From the NCBI RefSeq assembly GCF_003217215.1, contig NZ_QJTD01000001.1:1054001-1118000 (forward strand): DNA of 64,000 bases, written 5' to 3'. The notes beneath the pieces are model-generated. The model saw nothing but the letters and a program-made list of their open reading frames with translations, did not search any database and was not told the DNA's origin. The DNA is from Winogradskyella epiphytica. Lineage in GTDB: Bacteria > Bacteroidota > Bacteroidia > Flavobacteriales > Flavobacteriaceae. Below, piece by piece: positions 25,495 through 35,042 of this stretch (within the stretch, counting starts at the first letter, position 1; every line of letters starts with the position of its first letter). The translations under genes were made by a program, and so were the position numbers.

Positions 25495-25950
25495 ATGAAA
25501 TTACAAGCATTAATTATACTATCATTACTATTCGTTTTTAGTTGTAAAACGAGTAAAAATGCGGCAAAAATGGCTAATACAGATTCAGTTTTAATTGCGA
25601 AAGGAAACCTTTATGGTTCGGGGTCAGAGGGTATCGAAAAGCAAAATACGATTATTGATAACCAATCAGATTGGGAAAATTTGATGGCTCAAATGAACTC
25701 CGTAAATAAAGTATCAGATACGTTTACCGAGACGAAGATTGATTTTGAAAACTATATTGCTGTTGCGGTTTTTGATGATGTTAAAGGTTCTGGAGGTCAT
25801 AGTTTGGAGCTAGAGGTGACCACAACTTCGGAAAAGAGGATAGTAAATATTATTCGTACTAGCCCGGAAGGCCATGCAACCATGGTAATGACACAACCTT
25901 TTTGTATTGTTATACTGCCAAAGACGGATGCACCGATAGAATTCCAATAG
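25495..25950 (+). CDS. Lipoprotein with PrcB-like C-terminal domain
   Basis: The protein of 151 residues has a lipoprotein signal with lipid Cys at 17 (FVFSC). The C-terminal part (about 75-150) shows NYIAVAVFDDVKGSGGHSLELEVT and a TQPFCIVILPKTD end, the pattern of the PrcB C-terminal domain (GxxxxGGYxxxI, then a TxPxxIVxxPK end). PrcB in Treponema helps a serine protease complex; in Bacteroidota such domains occur alone on lipoproteins of unknown function. It is downstream of tadA and may be cotranscribed. Confidence 0.65.
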   Translation: MKLQALIILSLLFVFSCKTSKNAAKMANTDSVLIAKGNLYGSGSEGIEKQNTIIDNQSDWENLMAQMNSVNKVSDTFTETKIDFENYIAVAVFDDVKGSGGHSLELEVTTTSEKRIVNIIRTSPEGHATMVMTQPFCIVILPKTDAPIEFQ

Positions 25951-25985
25951 AAATATAGATTCTCATTTCACATTAAAGCAAAAAA

Positions 25986-26010
25986 AACGCCCAACCATTG
26001 GTTGAGCGTT
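25986..26010 (-). terminator. Terminator of the cold-shock gene
   Basis: AACGCCCAACC and GGTTGAGCGTT (one mismatch) close on a 3-base loop, with a run of A on the plus strand that gives a T tail to the minus-strand transcript. It lies 21 bases past the csp stop and also separates it from the convergent lipoprotein gene. Confidence 0.8.
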
Positions 26011-26030
26011 GAAACTTGTAAGATATATAC

Positions 26031-26222
26031 TTAAAGTACCTGCACGTTAGCAGCTACTAATCCTTTTCTTCCTTCTTCTTCATCGTACTCTACTTGATCA
26101 CCTTCGCGTAACTCTACGCCATTAAGGTTTGATACGTGTACGAAGATGTCTTTTCCTGTTTCTTCGTTGGTAATGAATCCAAATCCTTTTGAATCATTAA
26201 AAAATTTAACTGTTCCAGTCAT
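26031..26222 (-). CDS. Cold-shock-domain protein
   Basis: The protein of 63 residues is one complete cold-shock domain: [17 protein letters not shown] with RNP1 (KGFGFI), then DIFVHVSNL with RNP2, and the C-terminal [12 protein letters not shown]. It binds single-stranded RNA and DNA and acts as an RNA chaperone or antiterminator. It is monocistronic. The promoter box sits about 26 bases before the ATG, so the leader is only about 20 nt. The long cold-sensing leader of E. coli cspA is absent, and this may be a constitutive member. Confidence 0.93.
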   Translation of the reverse strand: MTGTVKFFNDSKGFGFITNEETGKDIFVHVSNLNGVELREGDQVEYDEEEGRKGLVAANVQVL

Positions 26223-26247
26223 TATAATATAAATAAAAATTAAAGCA

Positions 26248-26279
26248 CAAAGATAATATAAAATTAAAGTCTTGTGAAA
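26248..26279 (-). promoter_or_regulatory. Promoter of the cold-shock gene
   Basis: On the minus strand a perfect -7 box TATCTTTG (26255-26248) lies 20 bases from TTTC (26279-26276), one base from the -33 consensus TTTG. Confidence 0.55.
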
Positions 26280-26400
26280 CTTAATCGTTCAATTATTAAG
26301 ATAATTGCTTCAATTAGTTGTAATTATAGTAGGAAATACCCTGCCTCGCCTTTATTGAAAGGCCTTGGTGGCTATTGGGTTTTTTTCGAAATGAGAAATT

Positions 26401-26646
26401 TTATTTTTTTGATTGGCGTTGACTTTCTCGCATTTTATCGAGATTCTCCTTAGTAAGCATATAATCTTTAACGTCTTTTCCTTTCCATCTATAATATGAG
26501 AATAATGGAAAAACAACAAGAAACATCCCAAGGACTCCAAAACCTATTAGTTTTTGATTGTAATCTACCTCAAGTGCAAGTCCACATATAATACTAGTTG
26601 TAGAAGCAATAAAGGCGATGAATGTGATGACTTTTATAGGTTTCAT
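26401..26646 (-). CDS. Small two-helix membrane protein, unknown function
   Basis: The protein of 81 residues has two membrane spans (about 5-24 and 33-51: FVAFIASTTSIICGLAL-like and IGFGVLGMFLVVFPLFSYY) and a charged cytoplasmic tail with DYMLTKENLDKMRESQ. It sits 22 bases downstream of the ClC gene on the same strand, so it may share that transcript. No family is recognised, although similar short proteins are frequent in flavobacteria. No clear terminator follows on the minus strand. Confidence 0.6.
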   Translation of the reverse strand: MKPIKVITFIAFIASTTSIICGLALEVDYNQKLIGFGVLGMFLVVFPLFSYYRWKGKDVKDYMLTKENLDKMRESQRQSKK

Positions 26647-26668
26647 TCTATATATGATTAATAAGCTT

Positions 26669-28471
26669 TTAAGATGTAAAATTAATCAATTCAATTCGGT
26701 ATGCCGTCAATAATTTAGATTTTGAAACAAAACCATAATAACAACCTTCTTTAATTACGGGTAAGTTCCAAGCACCACTGTCTTGAAATTTTTTCATGAC
26801 CACTTTCATAGAATCCTTTTCGTAATTGATAATTTCCGGTGGATTATGCATAAAGGTTTCTGCAGAGGTAGAATCATATAGAGATTGGTCAAACATTATC
26901 GTTCTTATATCATCTAATAGAATAATTCCAACTAAGCGTTTAGCATTATCAACAACAGGAAATAAGTTTCTCTTCGATTTTGATACTGCATTATGAACCA
27001 TGTCTCCTAAAGACATTTCTGGGTGTACCGAAATAAAATCGGTTTCAATTACACTATCTAATTCCATCATAGTAAGCACACTTTGATCTCTATCGTGAGT
27101 TAGTAAATCTCCACGTTCTGCTAATTCACGAGTGTAAATAGTGTGTTCCATATAGGTTTTGGTAATCATGTAAGATATTGCAACCGTAATCATGAGGGGG
27201 AGGAACAAAATATAGCCACCAGTGATTTCGGCAATTAAAAATATAGCTGTTAATGGTGCGTGAATTACGCCTGCAATGAGTCCCGCCATTCCAATTAGAG
27301 TGAAATTAGCTTCAGATACTTGGTGACCAAGACCTACATTATTTAAGATTTTTGCAATTACATTACCTAAGGCGCTCCCCATTACCATGGTTGGAACAAT
27401 AACTCCGCCAACTCCGCCAGCAGCGAAAGTTGTAGTCATAGCGATGACTTTAAAAATTGTAAACCCTATAAGTAATAGAATAACCACCCATATATTATCC
27501 GTGTACTTATCAAACGGATTTGTACCTAAAGCGTGCAAATAGTTACCATCAAATAAGTCTCTTGTAAAACTTAAACCTTCACCATAAAGAGGAGGAATAA
27601 AATAGAGCATAATTCCTATAGCAAGACCACCGACTAACAATTTGGTAAATCTAGTTTTGAATCGGTCAAAAAAAGCATAAATAGCAAAATATATTTTGGT
27701 AAAATATATGGAGGCTATTCCTGTTCCTAATCCCAAAATCATATAGAAGGCTGTATCTCTTGGGTTGAATTTATCTGTAACATTAAAATCGAAAAGTAAT
27801 TCATCTCCTAAAAAGAAATAGGAAGTTAATACTGAGGAGATCGATGCAATTAATAAGGGTAATAATGAAGCAAAGGTAAGATCCAAGCTGAAAATTTCTA
27901 CCGCTAAAACTATGGCGGCAATAGGTGATTTAAACATGGATGCCACAGCCGCAGCAGTGGCACAAGCAATAAGTAAAGTTCTTGTTTTTCTGTCTACATG
28001 TAAAATCCGACTTAAATTAGAACTCAGAGCAGAGCCGGAAGTGATTGCAGGTCCTAATAGTCCAACAGACCCACCAAAACCTACGGTTAGTGGTGCGGTT
28101 ATCAATGGATGATAAATAAGTTTATAGGATAATAACCCTTTCTGCCGTAATAATGAATATAGTAATGAAGGAATTGCGCGTTTTATAAAAGGTGGAATCG
28201 ATGGTTCTAATTCTTTACTGAACATATATTTAGTGAACAGAAAAACAAGAAACAAACCAATAACTGGTAATATAAAATACAATTGGTTTTGAGAAAAAAC
28301 AATGCCTTCTTCTAATAGGGATTGAATGGTATAAGTGATGTTTTTTAAGGTCACAGCCGCAATACCCGTTAACAGCCCTACCGTAACACTCAATATGTAA
28401 ATAAAGTTTTTTCGCGACATATATTTATATCGCAATAAAAGCAGACGTTTTATGAAAGGGTTTGTTGGCAT
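26669..28471 (-). CDS. ClC-family chloride channel/transporter with CBS domains
   Basis: The protein of 600 residues has the ClC membrane domain (about 20-430) followed by two CBS domains (about 450-590: TDFISVHPEMSLGDMVHNAV and PPEIINYEKDSMKVVMKKF). Family regions include GFGGSVGLLGPAITSGSAL, AAGGVGGVIVPTMVMGSALG and GMAGLIAGVIHAPLTAIFLIAEITG. The segment that is GREGP in E. coli ClC, with the gating glutamate 148, is GLLGP here, so Leu139 stands where the gate should be. Loss of that Glu normally abolishes proton coupling, and a passive anion channel is the likely result. The CBS pair may bind adenine nucleotides. An alternative start is Met18. Confidence 0.9.
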   Translation of the reverse strand: MPTNPFIKRLLLLRYKYMSRKNFIYILSVTVGLLTGIAAVTLKNITYTIQSLLEEGIVFSQNQLYFILPVIGLFLVFLFTKYMFSKELEPSIPPFIKRAIPSLLYSLLRQKGLLSYKLIYHPLITAPLTVGFGGSVGLLGPAITSGSALSSNLSRILHVDRKTRTLLIACATAAAVASMFKSPIAAIVLAVEIFSLDLTFASLLPLLIASISSVLTSYFFLGDELLFDFNVTDKFNPRDTAFYMILGLGTGIASIYFTKIYFAIYAFFDRFKTRFTKLLVGGLAIGIMLYFIPPLYGEGLSFTRDLFDGNYLHALGTNPFDKYTDNIWVVILLLIGFTIFKVIAMTTTFAAGGVGGVIVPTMVMGSALGNVIAKILNNVGLGHQVSEANFTLIGMAGLIAGVIHAPLTAIFLIAEITGGYILFLPLMITVAISYMITKTYMEHTIYTRELAERGDLLTHDRDQSVLTMMELDSVIETDFISVHPEMSLGDMVHNAVSKSKRNLFPVVDNAKRLVGIILLDDIRTIMFDQSLYDSTSAETFMHNPPEIINYEKDSMKVVMKKFQDSGAWNLPVIKEGCYYGFVSKSKLLTAYRIELINFTS

Positions 28472-28480
28472 CTTTTAAAA

Positions 28481-28531
28481 AAACCTGTAAGCTCATACTT
28501 CGACTTTTCTCAGTAATCAACCTACAGGTTT
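28481..28531 (-). terminator. Terminator of aspS
   Basis: AAACCTGTA and TACAGGTTT pair around a 33-base loop. On the minus strand the stem is followed by a T run (plus-strand A run at 28477-28483), about 80 bases past the aspS stop. Confidence 0.6.
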
Positions 28532-28611
28532 AAATGTTTATTATAATTTGAGTACAATACTCTTGTTACCAAATATACAATTTTGGAAATGCAATTCCCA
28601 AAAGGCAACTA

Positions 28612-30366
28612 TTATTGTTTCTTGCCAAGAATTAATCCTAGCTCTTCAAGTTGTTGCTTATCAATTGGTGCAGGAGCATCAATCATAACATCGCGACCTG
28701 AATTGTTTTTTGGGAAAGCAATGAAATCACGAATAGTTTCTTGACCTCCTAGTATCGCGACTAATCTATCCAATCCAAAAGCTATTCCACCATGTGGAGG
28801 AGCGCCATACTCAAAAGCATCCATCAAGAAACCAAACTGAGCTCTTGCATCTTCTTCCGAGAACCCTAAATGCTTAAGCATGATAGCTTGCGTCTTTTTG
28901 TCGTGAATACGAATAGATCCACCTCCAATTTCATTTCCGTTTAAAACCAAATCATAAGCATTGGCTTTCACTTCGCCTGGATTTGTATCTAACAATTCTA
29001 ATTGTCCAGGTTTAGGTGATGTAAATGGATGATGCATTGCGTGGTAGCGTTCAGTGTCTTCGTCCCATTCTAATAATGGAAAGTCCATAACCCATAGTGG
29101 AGCGAATTCGTTTGGCTTTCTTAAACCTAAACGTTCAGCTAATTCCATACGTAATGCACTTAATTGTGCTCGTACTTTGTTGGTCGCACCTGAAAGTACA
29201 CAGATTAAATCTCCAGGCTTAGCCCCTGTAACCTCTGCCCATTTCGCTAAATCTTCTTGGTCGTAGAACTTGTCTACTGAAGATTTAAATGTTCCATCTT
29301 CATTGCAACGGCAATATACCATGCCTAAAGCGCCTACTTGTGGGCGTTTAACCCAATCAATTAGTTTGTCTATTTCTTTCCTTGTGTAACTATTTCCACC
29401 TGGTACGGCAATACCAACAACTAATTCTGCAGAATTAAATACACCAAAGTCTTTATGTTGTGCAACCTCGTTTAATTCGCCAAACTCCATTCCAAATCTA
29501 ATGTCCGGTTTGTCGTTTCCGTATAAACGCATTGCATCATCATAGAGCATTCTTGGGAATTTCTCTATTTCAACGCCATTGATTTCTTTAAGTAAATGAC
29601 GCGTTAAGCCTTCAAATGTGTTTAGAATATCTTCTTGCTCAACAAAAGCCATTTCACAATCTATTTGTGTGAATTCTGGCTGACGGTCGGCACGTAAATC
29701 CTCATCTCTAAAACACTTAACTATTTGGAAGTATTTATCCATACCACCAACCATCAATAATTGCTTGAAGGTTTGAGGCGATTGAGGTAAAGCGTAAAAC
29801 TGACCTTCATTCATTCGAGAAGGCACCACAAAATCACGAGCACCTTCCGGTGTTGATTTTATTAAATAGGGCGTTTCAATTTCAATAAAGCCGTCATTAG
29901 ATAAATAATTTCTAACCGCTTGAGCTACTTTATGTCTAAAGATCAAACTGTTTTTTACCGGATTACGACGAATATCTAAATAACGATATTTCATACGTAC
30001 ATCGTCACCACCATCGGTTTTGTCTTCAATAGTAAAAGGGGGAACTAAAGAGCTGTTCAAAATATGTAATTCTGAAACTACGACTTCAATATCTCCAGTT
30101 GGAATATTAGGGTTTTTTGATGAACGTTCAACAACAGTACCTTTAACTTGAATTACAAATTCACGTCCAAGCTTTTGAGCCTTTTCCATAATGTCTTTTG
30201 GAGTGCGCTCTTCATCAAAATATAATTGTGTGATACCATAACGATCTCGAAGGTCGATATATATCATAAATCCTTTATCTCGAACACCTTGAACCCATCC
30301 CGAAAGTGTTACTTCTGTATTATTGTGTGATGCTCTTAATTCACCACAATTGTGACTTCTGTACAT
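28612..30366 (-). CDS. aspS: Aspartyl-tRNA synthetase
   Basis: The protein of 584 residues is the bacterial-type AspRS. An OB-fold anticodon-binding domain (residues 1-105: [22 protein letters not shown]) precedes a class II catalytic core with motif 2 ([21 protein letters not shown]), the bacterial insertion (GAD) domain and motif 3 ([17 protein letters not shown]). It charges tRNA-Asp; whether it also charges tRNA-Asn cannot be decided here. It is followed by its own terminator and diverges from the SusC gene. The 292-base spacer upstream contains A/T-rich promoter sequence and nothing else obvious. Confidence 0.97.
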   Translation of the reverse strand: MYRSHNCGELRASHNNTEVTLSGWVQGVRDKGFMIYIDLRDRYGITQLYFDEERTPKDIMEKAQKLGREFVIQVKGTVVERSSKNPNIPTGDIEVVVSELHILNSSLVPPFTIEDKTDGGDDVRMKYRYLDIRRNPVKNSLIFRHKVAQAVRNYLSNDGFIEIETPYLIKSTPEGARDFVVPSRMNEGQFYALPQSPQTFKQLLMVGGMDKYFQIVKCFRDEDLRADRQPEFTQIDCEMAFVEQEDILNTFEGLTRHLLKEINGVEIEKFPRMLYDDAMRLYGNDKPDIRFGMEFGELNEVAQHKDFGVFNSAELVVGIAVPGGNSYTRKEIDKLIDWVKRPQVGALGMVYCRCNEDGTFKSSVDKFYDQEDLAKWAEVTGAKPGDLICVLSGATNKVRAQLSALRMELAERLGLRKPNEFAPLWVMDFPLLEWDEDTERYHAMHHPFTSPKPGQLELLDTNPGEVKANAYDLVLNGNEIGGGSIRIHDKKTQAIMLKHLGFSEEDARAQFGFLMDAFEYGAPPHGGIAFGLDRLVAILGGQETIRDFIAFPKNNSGRDVMIDAPAPIDKQQLEELGLILGKKQ

Positions 30367-30658
30367 AATAAAATCCTAAAGTTTACATCATAATTAATGC
30401 ATTACGATGATTGAAGGTGCAAATTTAATAAGTTAAAAGATTTAAAATATGTAATTGCCAATTATTTAATAGAAGTTTAGTGAATTGACTGTTTTAGAAG
30501 TTTTTTATAGTGTTAATATCCGGTGAGTATTGTAAGGTTGTAAATTCATTAATTTTTAAGTTATTTTATTAGATAATCATATTTTAATTATTAAAATATT
30601 GTTAAATCATTAATTATTGCGATATTTATCGGGACTAACCTTTTAAATATTTAAAATT

Positions 30659-33631
30659 ATGAACTACACTTTCTCTTTAAAGGTGTTTTTGTTTTCAATT
30701 ATTTTTATTCCGCTGTTGAGTTTTGGTCAGCAGGTTACGGGGAAAGTAATCGAAGGAGCAACAAATCAACCTTTACTTGGTGCTAATGTTATCATTAAAG
30801 GGACGGCGACAGGTACTGTCACGGACTTTGATGGCAGATTTAGTATTAACGTTGAAAATTTTCCTGTAACTCTAGTATTTTCTTCTCTTGGATTCGAAAC
30901 AGTAGAAGTTGTCGTATCTGAAGCTAAGGAGATAAATGTAACCTTACAAGAATCGGCTACAGGGCTAGATGAGGTTATTATATCTGGATTAGCATCTACT
31001 GTTAAAAGAACTAATGCCGCGAATAGTGTTGCTACTGTTTCCGCAGAAGATTTGGCTGGTACAACACCTGCTCAAACTTTAGATGGCGCATTAGCCGGAA
31101 AATTTACGGGAGCTTTAGTTAGTGCAAATTCAGGCGCGCCAGGAGGAGGGTTATCTGTAAAACTTAGAGGTATCACATCTATTAACGGTAATTCACAACC
31201 TTTATATATTATAGATGGAGTTTATATAGACAATAGTAGTATTGCTTCAGGTGGTATCAATACCGTATCAGGCGCAGCTACTGGAGGTAATCCATCATCT
31301 CAAGATAACGCAACCAATAGAATTGCGGATATCAATCCAGATGATATTGAAAATATTGAGATTCTTAAGGGAGCTTCCGCATCGGCTATTTACGGTTCTC
31401 GTGGTGCAGCTGGTGTAATTATCATTACAACCAAAAAGGGTAAAGCTGGTAAAACAAGGTTGAACTTTTCGCAAGGCGTAGGTTTTAACGAAGTGATTAA
31501 CTTACAAGGACAAAGAAATTGGACAGCCGCTTTAGCAGAAAGTGTTTACGGTGAAGGAGCTTTATATACTGCAGCATTAAATAATGGAACTTTACGTGAC
31601 TATGAAAAGGAAGTGTTTGGTGAAAAAGGATTTATTAGTAACACCAGTGTAAGCATGTCTGGAGGATCTGAAAAGACTAAATTCTATGTTGGATTATCTA
31701 GAAATCAAGAAGACGGAATCGTTAAAAGAACAGGTTATGAAAAAACATCTTTAAGATTGAATGCAGATCATAACTTTACAGACAATATTAAGTTAGCAGT
31801 AACAACAAACTATATCGATTCTTCTGCAGATAGAGGGTTTTTTAACAATGATAATACTGGAGCAACTTTAGGGGTTGCACTAACTAATACTCGTCCATGG
31901 GATTATCTATTGCCAGATGAAAATGGAAATTACCCAGACCATCCTAATAACTCATCGAATCCTTTACAAACTAGAGATTTAATGACAAATAATGAATCGA
32001 CACAAAGATTCATCACAGGTGGAACTTTAGATATCAACCTGTATAGAGGAGACAAATCAGATTTAAAATTTGTAGCTAAAGCTGGAGCAGATCACTATAC
32101 TTTAACGGGTACAGTAATCTTTCCAAAAGAGTTACAGTTTATGAGACCTGATAATGGTGGTTTAAATGGTGTATCTGCCGTTTCAACAACAACTAACACA
32201 AATACAAATTACTCAGCGTTTTTAGTACATAATTATACTACTGATAATAATTTAAACTTTACAACGCAAGTTGGTCTTACCAATGAGCAATTCTCACAAA
32301 ATGTGATTAGAGTTGTGGCTTCAGATTTAATTGCTTCAGAAACCAATTTAGATCAGGCATCTAATCAAACAGTAAATCAATTTAGATTAGAGCAAGAGGA
32401 TTTTGGTTTTTACGTGCAAGAATCTATTAATTACCAGGATAAACTTATTGGAACATTAGGAATTCGAGGAGATAAGTCCACCAACAACGGTGACATAAAC
32501 GAATTTTTTTATTATCCAAAGGCATCATTAGCGGTTAACTTACATAATTTTGATTTTTGGGGAGATATTAATGTGATTAATAGGTTTAAACCACGTATCG
32601 CTTATGGTGAAGCGGGGACATTTGCTGCCTTCGGATCATTATATACGGTTTATGGTAGTTCATCAATTGATGGTAATGTTGGAATCTCTGTTCCTTCAAC
32701 TAGAGGAAATCCAGCGATTACACCGGAAAGACAAGGTGAATTAGAATTAGGATTTGATGCTGGCTTATTAGATAATAAAATAAGCTTAGAGTTTACATAC
32801 TACAAAAAAACTGTTGATGATTTATTATTAAGAGCGAATATAGAACCATCAACTGGTTATAGTTTTCAATGGGTGAATGCTGGTAGTTTAGAAAATAGAG
32901 GTATTGAAATAGGTCTAAATGTTGCCGCTTTTGATAAAGGTGATTTTAAATGGGATACTGGAATTAGCTGGTTTAAGAACGAGTCTGAAATGACAGAACT
33001 AAATGTTCCTACTTTTAACTTAGGAGGATTTGGAAATAGTTTAGGTCAGTTCCAAATTGAAGAAGGTAAAAGTGTAACACAAATTGTGGGTACTACTGGA
33101 CCTGGAACTCCTGTATCAGTTTTAGGTGATGCTGAGCCAGATTTCCAAATGACATTTAATAATAGATTTGAGTATAAAAACTTTACATTATCATTCTTAT
33201 GGCATTGGAAAAAAGGAGGTGATAATATTAACTTATCTACTTTATTATCGGATTTCGGTGGTACAAGTGCCGATTTTGATGATATTACTCTCGATCCAAA
33301 TGGCGTTATTCCTAATGGAGAATATCGTGTGAATAATGGAATTTTTGCAGGTAACGCAACACCATTTGTAGAGGATGCCTCTTACTTAAGATTACGTGAG
33401 ATCGGACTTTACTACAGTCTTCCTACTTCAACTCTAGATCAAGTATTTAAAGGTGTAGTTTCAAGTTTAAAAATTGGTGTATCTGGAAATAACCTAATCA
33501 ATATTTTTGACTATAATGGCTATGATCCTGAAGTATCAAACTTTGGTGGAACTGGTTTATCAACTGGTGTTGATGTAATGCCATTCCCGTCATCTAAGAG
33601 ATACATGTTCCATTTATCAGCTCAATTTTAA
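30659..33631 (+). CDS. SusC/RagA-family TonB-linked outer-membrane protein
   Basis: The protein of 990 residues has a signal peptide (residues 1-23, ending LLSFGQ), a carboxypeptidase-like beta-sandwich (about 25-110, VTGKVIEGATNQPLLGANVIIKG), then LDEVIISG and a plug domain (about 120-265) with the SusC hallmarks PLYIIDGVYID, ADINPDDIENIEILKGASASAIYGSRGAAGVIIITTKKG. The barrel ends in MFHLSAQF. It forms the import channel covered by the SusD lipoprotein encoded 18 bases downstream. No glycoside hydrolase, peptidase or sigma/anti-sigma pair is adjacent, so the substrate (glycan, peptide or other polymer) cannot be named. Confidence 0.94.
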   Translation: MNYTFSLKVFLFSIIFIPLLSFGQQVTGKVIEGATNQPLLGANVIIKGTATGTVTDFDGRFSINVENFPVTLVFSSLGFETVEVVVSEAKEINVTLQESATGLDEVIISGLASTVKRTNAANSVATVSAEDLAGTTPAQTLDGALAGKFTGALVSANSGAPGGGLSVKLRGITSINGNSQPLYIIDGVYIDNSSIASGGINTVSGAATGGNPSSQDNATNRIADINPDDIENIEILKGASASAIYGSRGAAGVIIITTKKGKAGKTRLNFSQGVGFNEVINLQGQRNWTAALAESVYGEGALYTAALNNGTLRDYEKEVFGEKGFISNTSVSMSGGSEKTKFYVGLSRNQEDGIVKRTGYEKTSLRLNADHNFTDNIKLAVTTNYIDSSADRGFFNNDNTGATLGVALTNTRPWDYLLPDENGNYPDHPNNSSNPLQTRDLMTNNESTQRFITGGTLDINLYRGDKSDLKFVAKAGADHYTLTGTVIFPKELQFMRPDNGGLNGVSAVSTTTNTNTNYSAFLVHNYTTDNNLNFTTQVGLTNEQFSQNVIRVVASDLIASETNLDQASNQTVNQFRLEQEDFGFYVQESINYQDKLIGTLGIRGDKSTNNGDINEFFYYPKASLAVNLHNFDFWGDINVINRFKPRIAYGEAGTFAAFGSLYTVYGSSSIDGNVGISVPSTRGNPAITPERQGELELGFDAGLLDNKISLEFTYYKKTVDDLLLRANIEPSTGYSFQWVNAGSLENRGIEIGLNVAAFDKGDFKWDTGISWFKNESEMTELNVPTFNLGGFGNSLGQFQIEEGKSVTQIVGTTGPGTPVSVLGDAEPDFQMTFNNRFEYKNFTLSFLWHWKKGGDNINLSTLLSDFGGTSADFDDITLDPNGVIPNGEYRVNNGIFAGNATPFVEDASYLRLREIGLYYSLPTSTLDQVFKGVVSSLKIGVSGNNLINIFDYNGYDPEVSNFGGTGLSTGVDVMPFPSSKRYMFHLSAQF

Positions 33632-33649
33632 AATAAAAAATCTATAAAA

Positions 33650-34957
33650 ATGAAAATTATAAAAAAATATTATTTTATACTTTTAGCCATAAGCGTCACA
33701 GCATTTACATCTTGTGAACTTGAAGGTGGCGAAAGTTTAAACGGTGCAAGTACAAATTCTATTTCGGATGATTTGTCTCGAGGTGAATTGCCACAAGCAA
33801 TGTCTGGGGTCTTATCCGACATGAGAAATAGATTAAATACTCAAGTTGATGTGCAGAGTATATTTGGAAGAGAGTATTATTATTGGACAAGTTCAGATCC
33901 AAGATTTGAAGGTGATGTTGTAACAGGTAATTTAGATAATAATACCTTTTATACAACTAGTCCATGGGGATCTAGGTATGCGGCTATTAAGGATATTAAC
34001 TTAATGCTTCAAGGCCTTGATAATACGACTGCAGATTTTTCTGCTGAAGAGATTAATGGTATTAGAGGGGTGTTAAATACCCTTAAAGCTCATGAGTTTT
34101 TAATGGTAGCCAATAATCAATATACCAACGGAATTCGATTAGACACTTCAGATCCTGATAACTTAGGTCCATTTGTTACTCATGATGAAGCTTTAGCTCA
34201 CATAAACGATTTATTAACTACAGCCGCTACCGATTTGGCTAATGCGGGATCTAGTTTTCCATTTGCGCTAACTTCGGGTTACTCAGGTTTTGATACGCCA
34301 AGTGGATTCTTAGAATTTAACAAAGGGTTAAATGCAAGAGTTGAAGCCTATAGAGGTAATTATTCTAATGTATTAAGTTTGTTGGATGATTCTTTTATGG
34401 ATATGACAGGGAATTTAAATGATGGTGTATATCATACATTCTCTTTAGCGGGAGCAGATATTCCAAACCCACTTTACTTGGCATTAAATCAAACATCTAA
34501 TGTGAGAGTAGCACATTCAAGTTTTGTAGATGATGCACTTCCAAATGATTCTAGAGCTAATAAGGTTGTGGAAAGAGAAAGTTCTGTTGAAGCAAGTGGA
34601 TTAGTAGGAACTCATGATGTATTTATATATCAATCTAATGTTGATGTAATTCCTATTCTAAGAAATGAGGAGTTGGTACTTCTTTATGCGGAAGCGAATA
34701 TGGCTAGCAATCCAGTTGATGCTGTGATGGCAATTAATGCTATTAGAAATGCCGTTGGATTAGGAGACTATAGTGGAGCAGTAACTCCAGATGCATTAGA
34801 AGATGAAATTTTATTCCAAAGACGTTACTCTTTATTTGGTGAAGGGCACCGTTGGGTGGATATGAGAAGATTTGGTAGATTAGATGAATTGCCAAACGAT
34901 AGATCTACGGATGCTGTACCGGTTGCAGTTCCAATACCAGCTAACGAAAATCAATAA
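33650..34957 (+). CDS. SusD/RagB-family nutrient-binding lipoprotein
   Basis: The protein of 435 residues has a lipoprotein signal with the lipid Cys at 22 (FTSC). The mature part is the TPR-like alpha-helical SusD fold, with WGSRYAAIKDINLMLQGLDN, IRGVLNTLKAHEFLMVANNQY, and the C-terminal SusD signature LRNEELVLLYAEANM, AINAIRNAVGL and LEDEILFQRRYSLFGEGHRWVDMRRFGR. It caps the SusC barrel and captures substrate at the cell surface. It is shorter than classical SusD (about 550), like the compact members seen in marine flavobacteria. A strong bidirectional terminator follows. Confidence 0.93.
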   Translation: MKIIKKYYFILLAISVTAFTSCELEGGESLNGASTNSISDDLSRGELPQAMSGVLSDMRNRLNTQVDVQSIFGREYYYWTSSDPRFEGDVVTGNLDNNTFYTTSPWGSRYAAIKDINLMLQGLDNTTADFSAEEINGIRGVLNTLKAHEFLMVANNQYTNGIRLDTSDPDNLGPFVTHDEALAHINDLLTTAATDLANAGSSFPFALTSGYSGFDTPSGFLEFNKGLNARVEAYRGNYSNVLSLLDDSFMDMTGNLNDGVYHTFSLAGADIPNPLYLALNQTSNVRVAHSSFVDDALPNDSRANKVVERESSVEASGLVGTHDVFIYQSNVDVIPILRNEELVLLYAEANMASNPVDAVMAINAIRNAVGLGDYSGAVTPDALEDEILFQRRYSLFGEGHRWVDMRRFGRLDELPNDRSTDAVPVAVPIPANENQ

Positions 34958-34975
34958 TAATTTAGTTTTAATGAT

Positions 34976-35007
34976 AAAAAAGCCCCAACAATAGTTGGGG
35001 CTTTTTT
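34976..35007. terminator. Bidirectional terminator between susD-like gene and RND gene
   Basis: A perfect 14-bp stem (AAAAAAGCCCCAAC with its complement) and AATA loop separate the convergent SusD-like and RND transporter genes. Confidence 0.9.
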
Positions 35008-35042
35008 TATTAATGATATTGAAAGCATAAAACGTTTTTTGC

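Noticed and set aside
26348-26363. GCCTTT-ATTG-AAAGGC hairpin followed by T run on the plus strand
   Set aside because: No plus-strand gene lies upstream to terminate, the stem is only 6 bp, and the T run may be chance in A/T-rich DNA; an antisense RNA cannot be supported.
26352-26540. 62-codon minus-strand frame overlapping the small membrane-protein gene
   Set aside because: It overlaps a better frame with two membrane spans and has no recognisable features.
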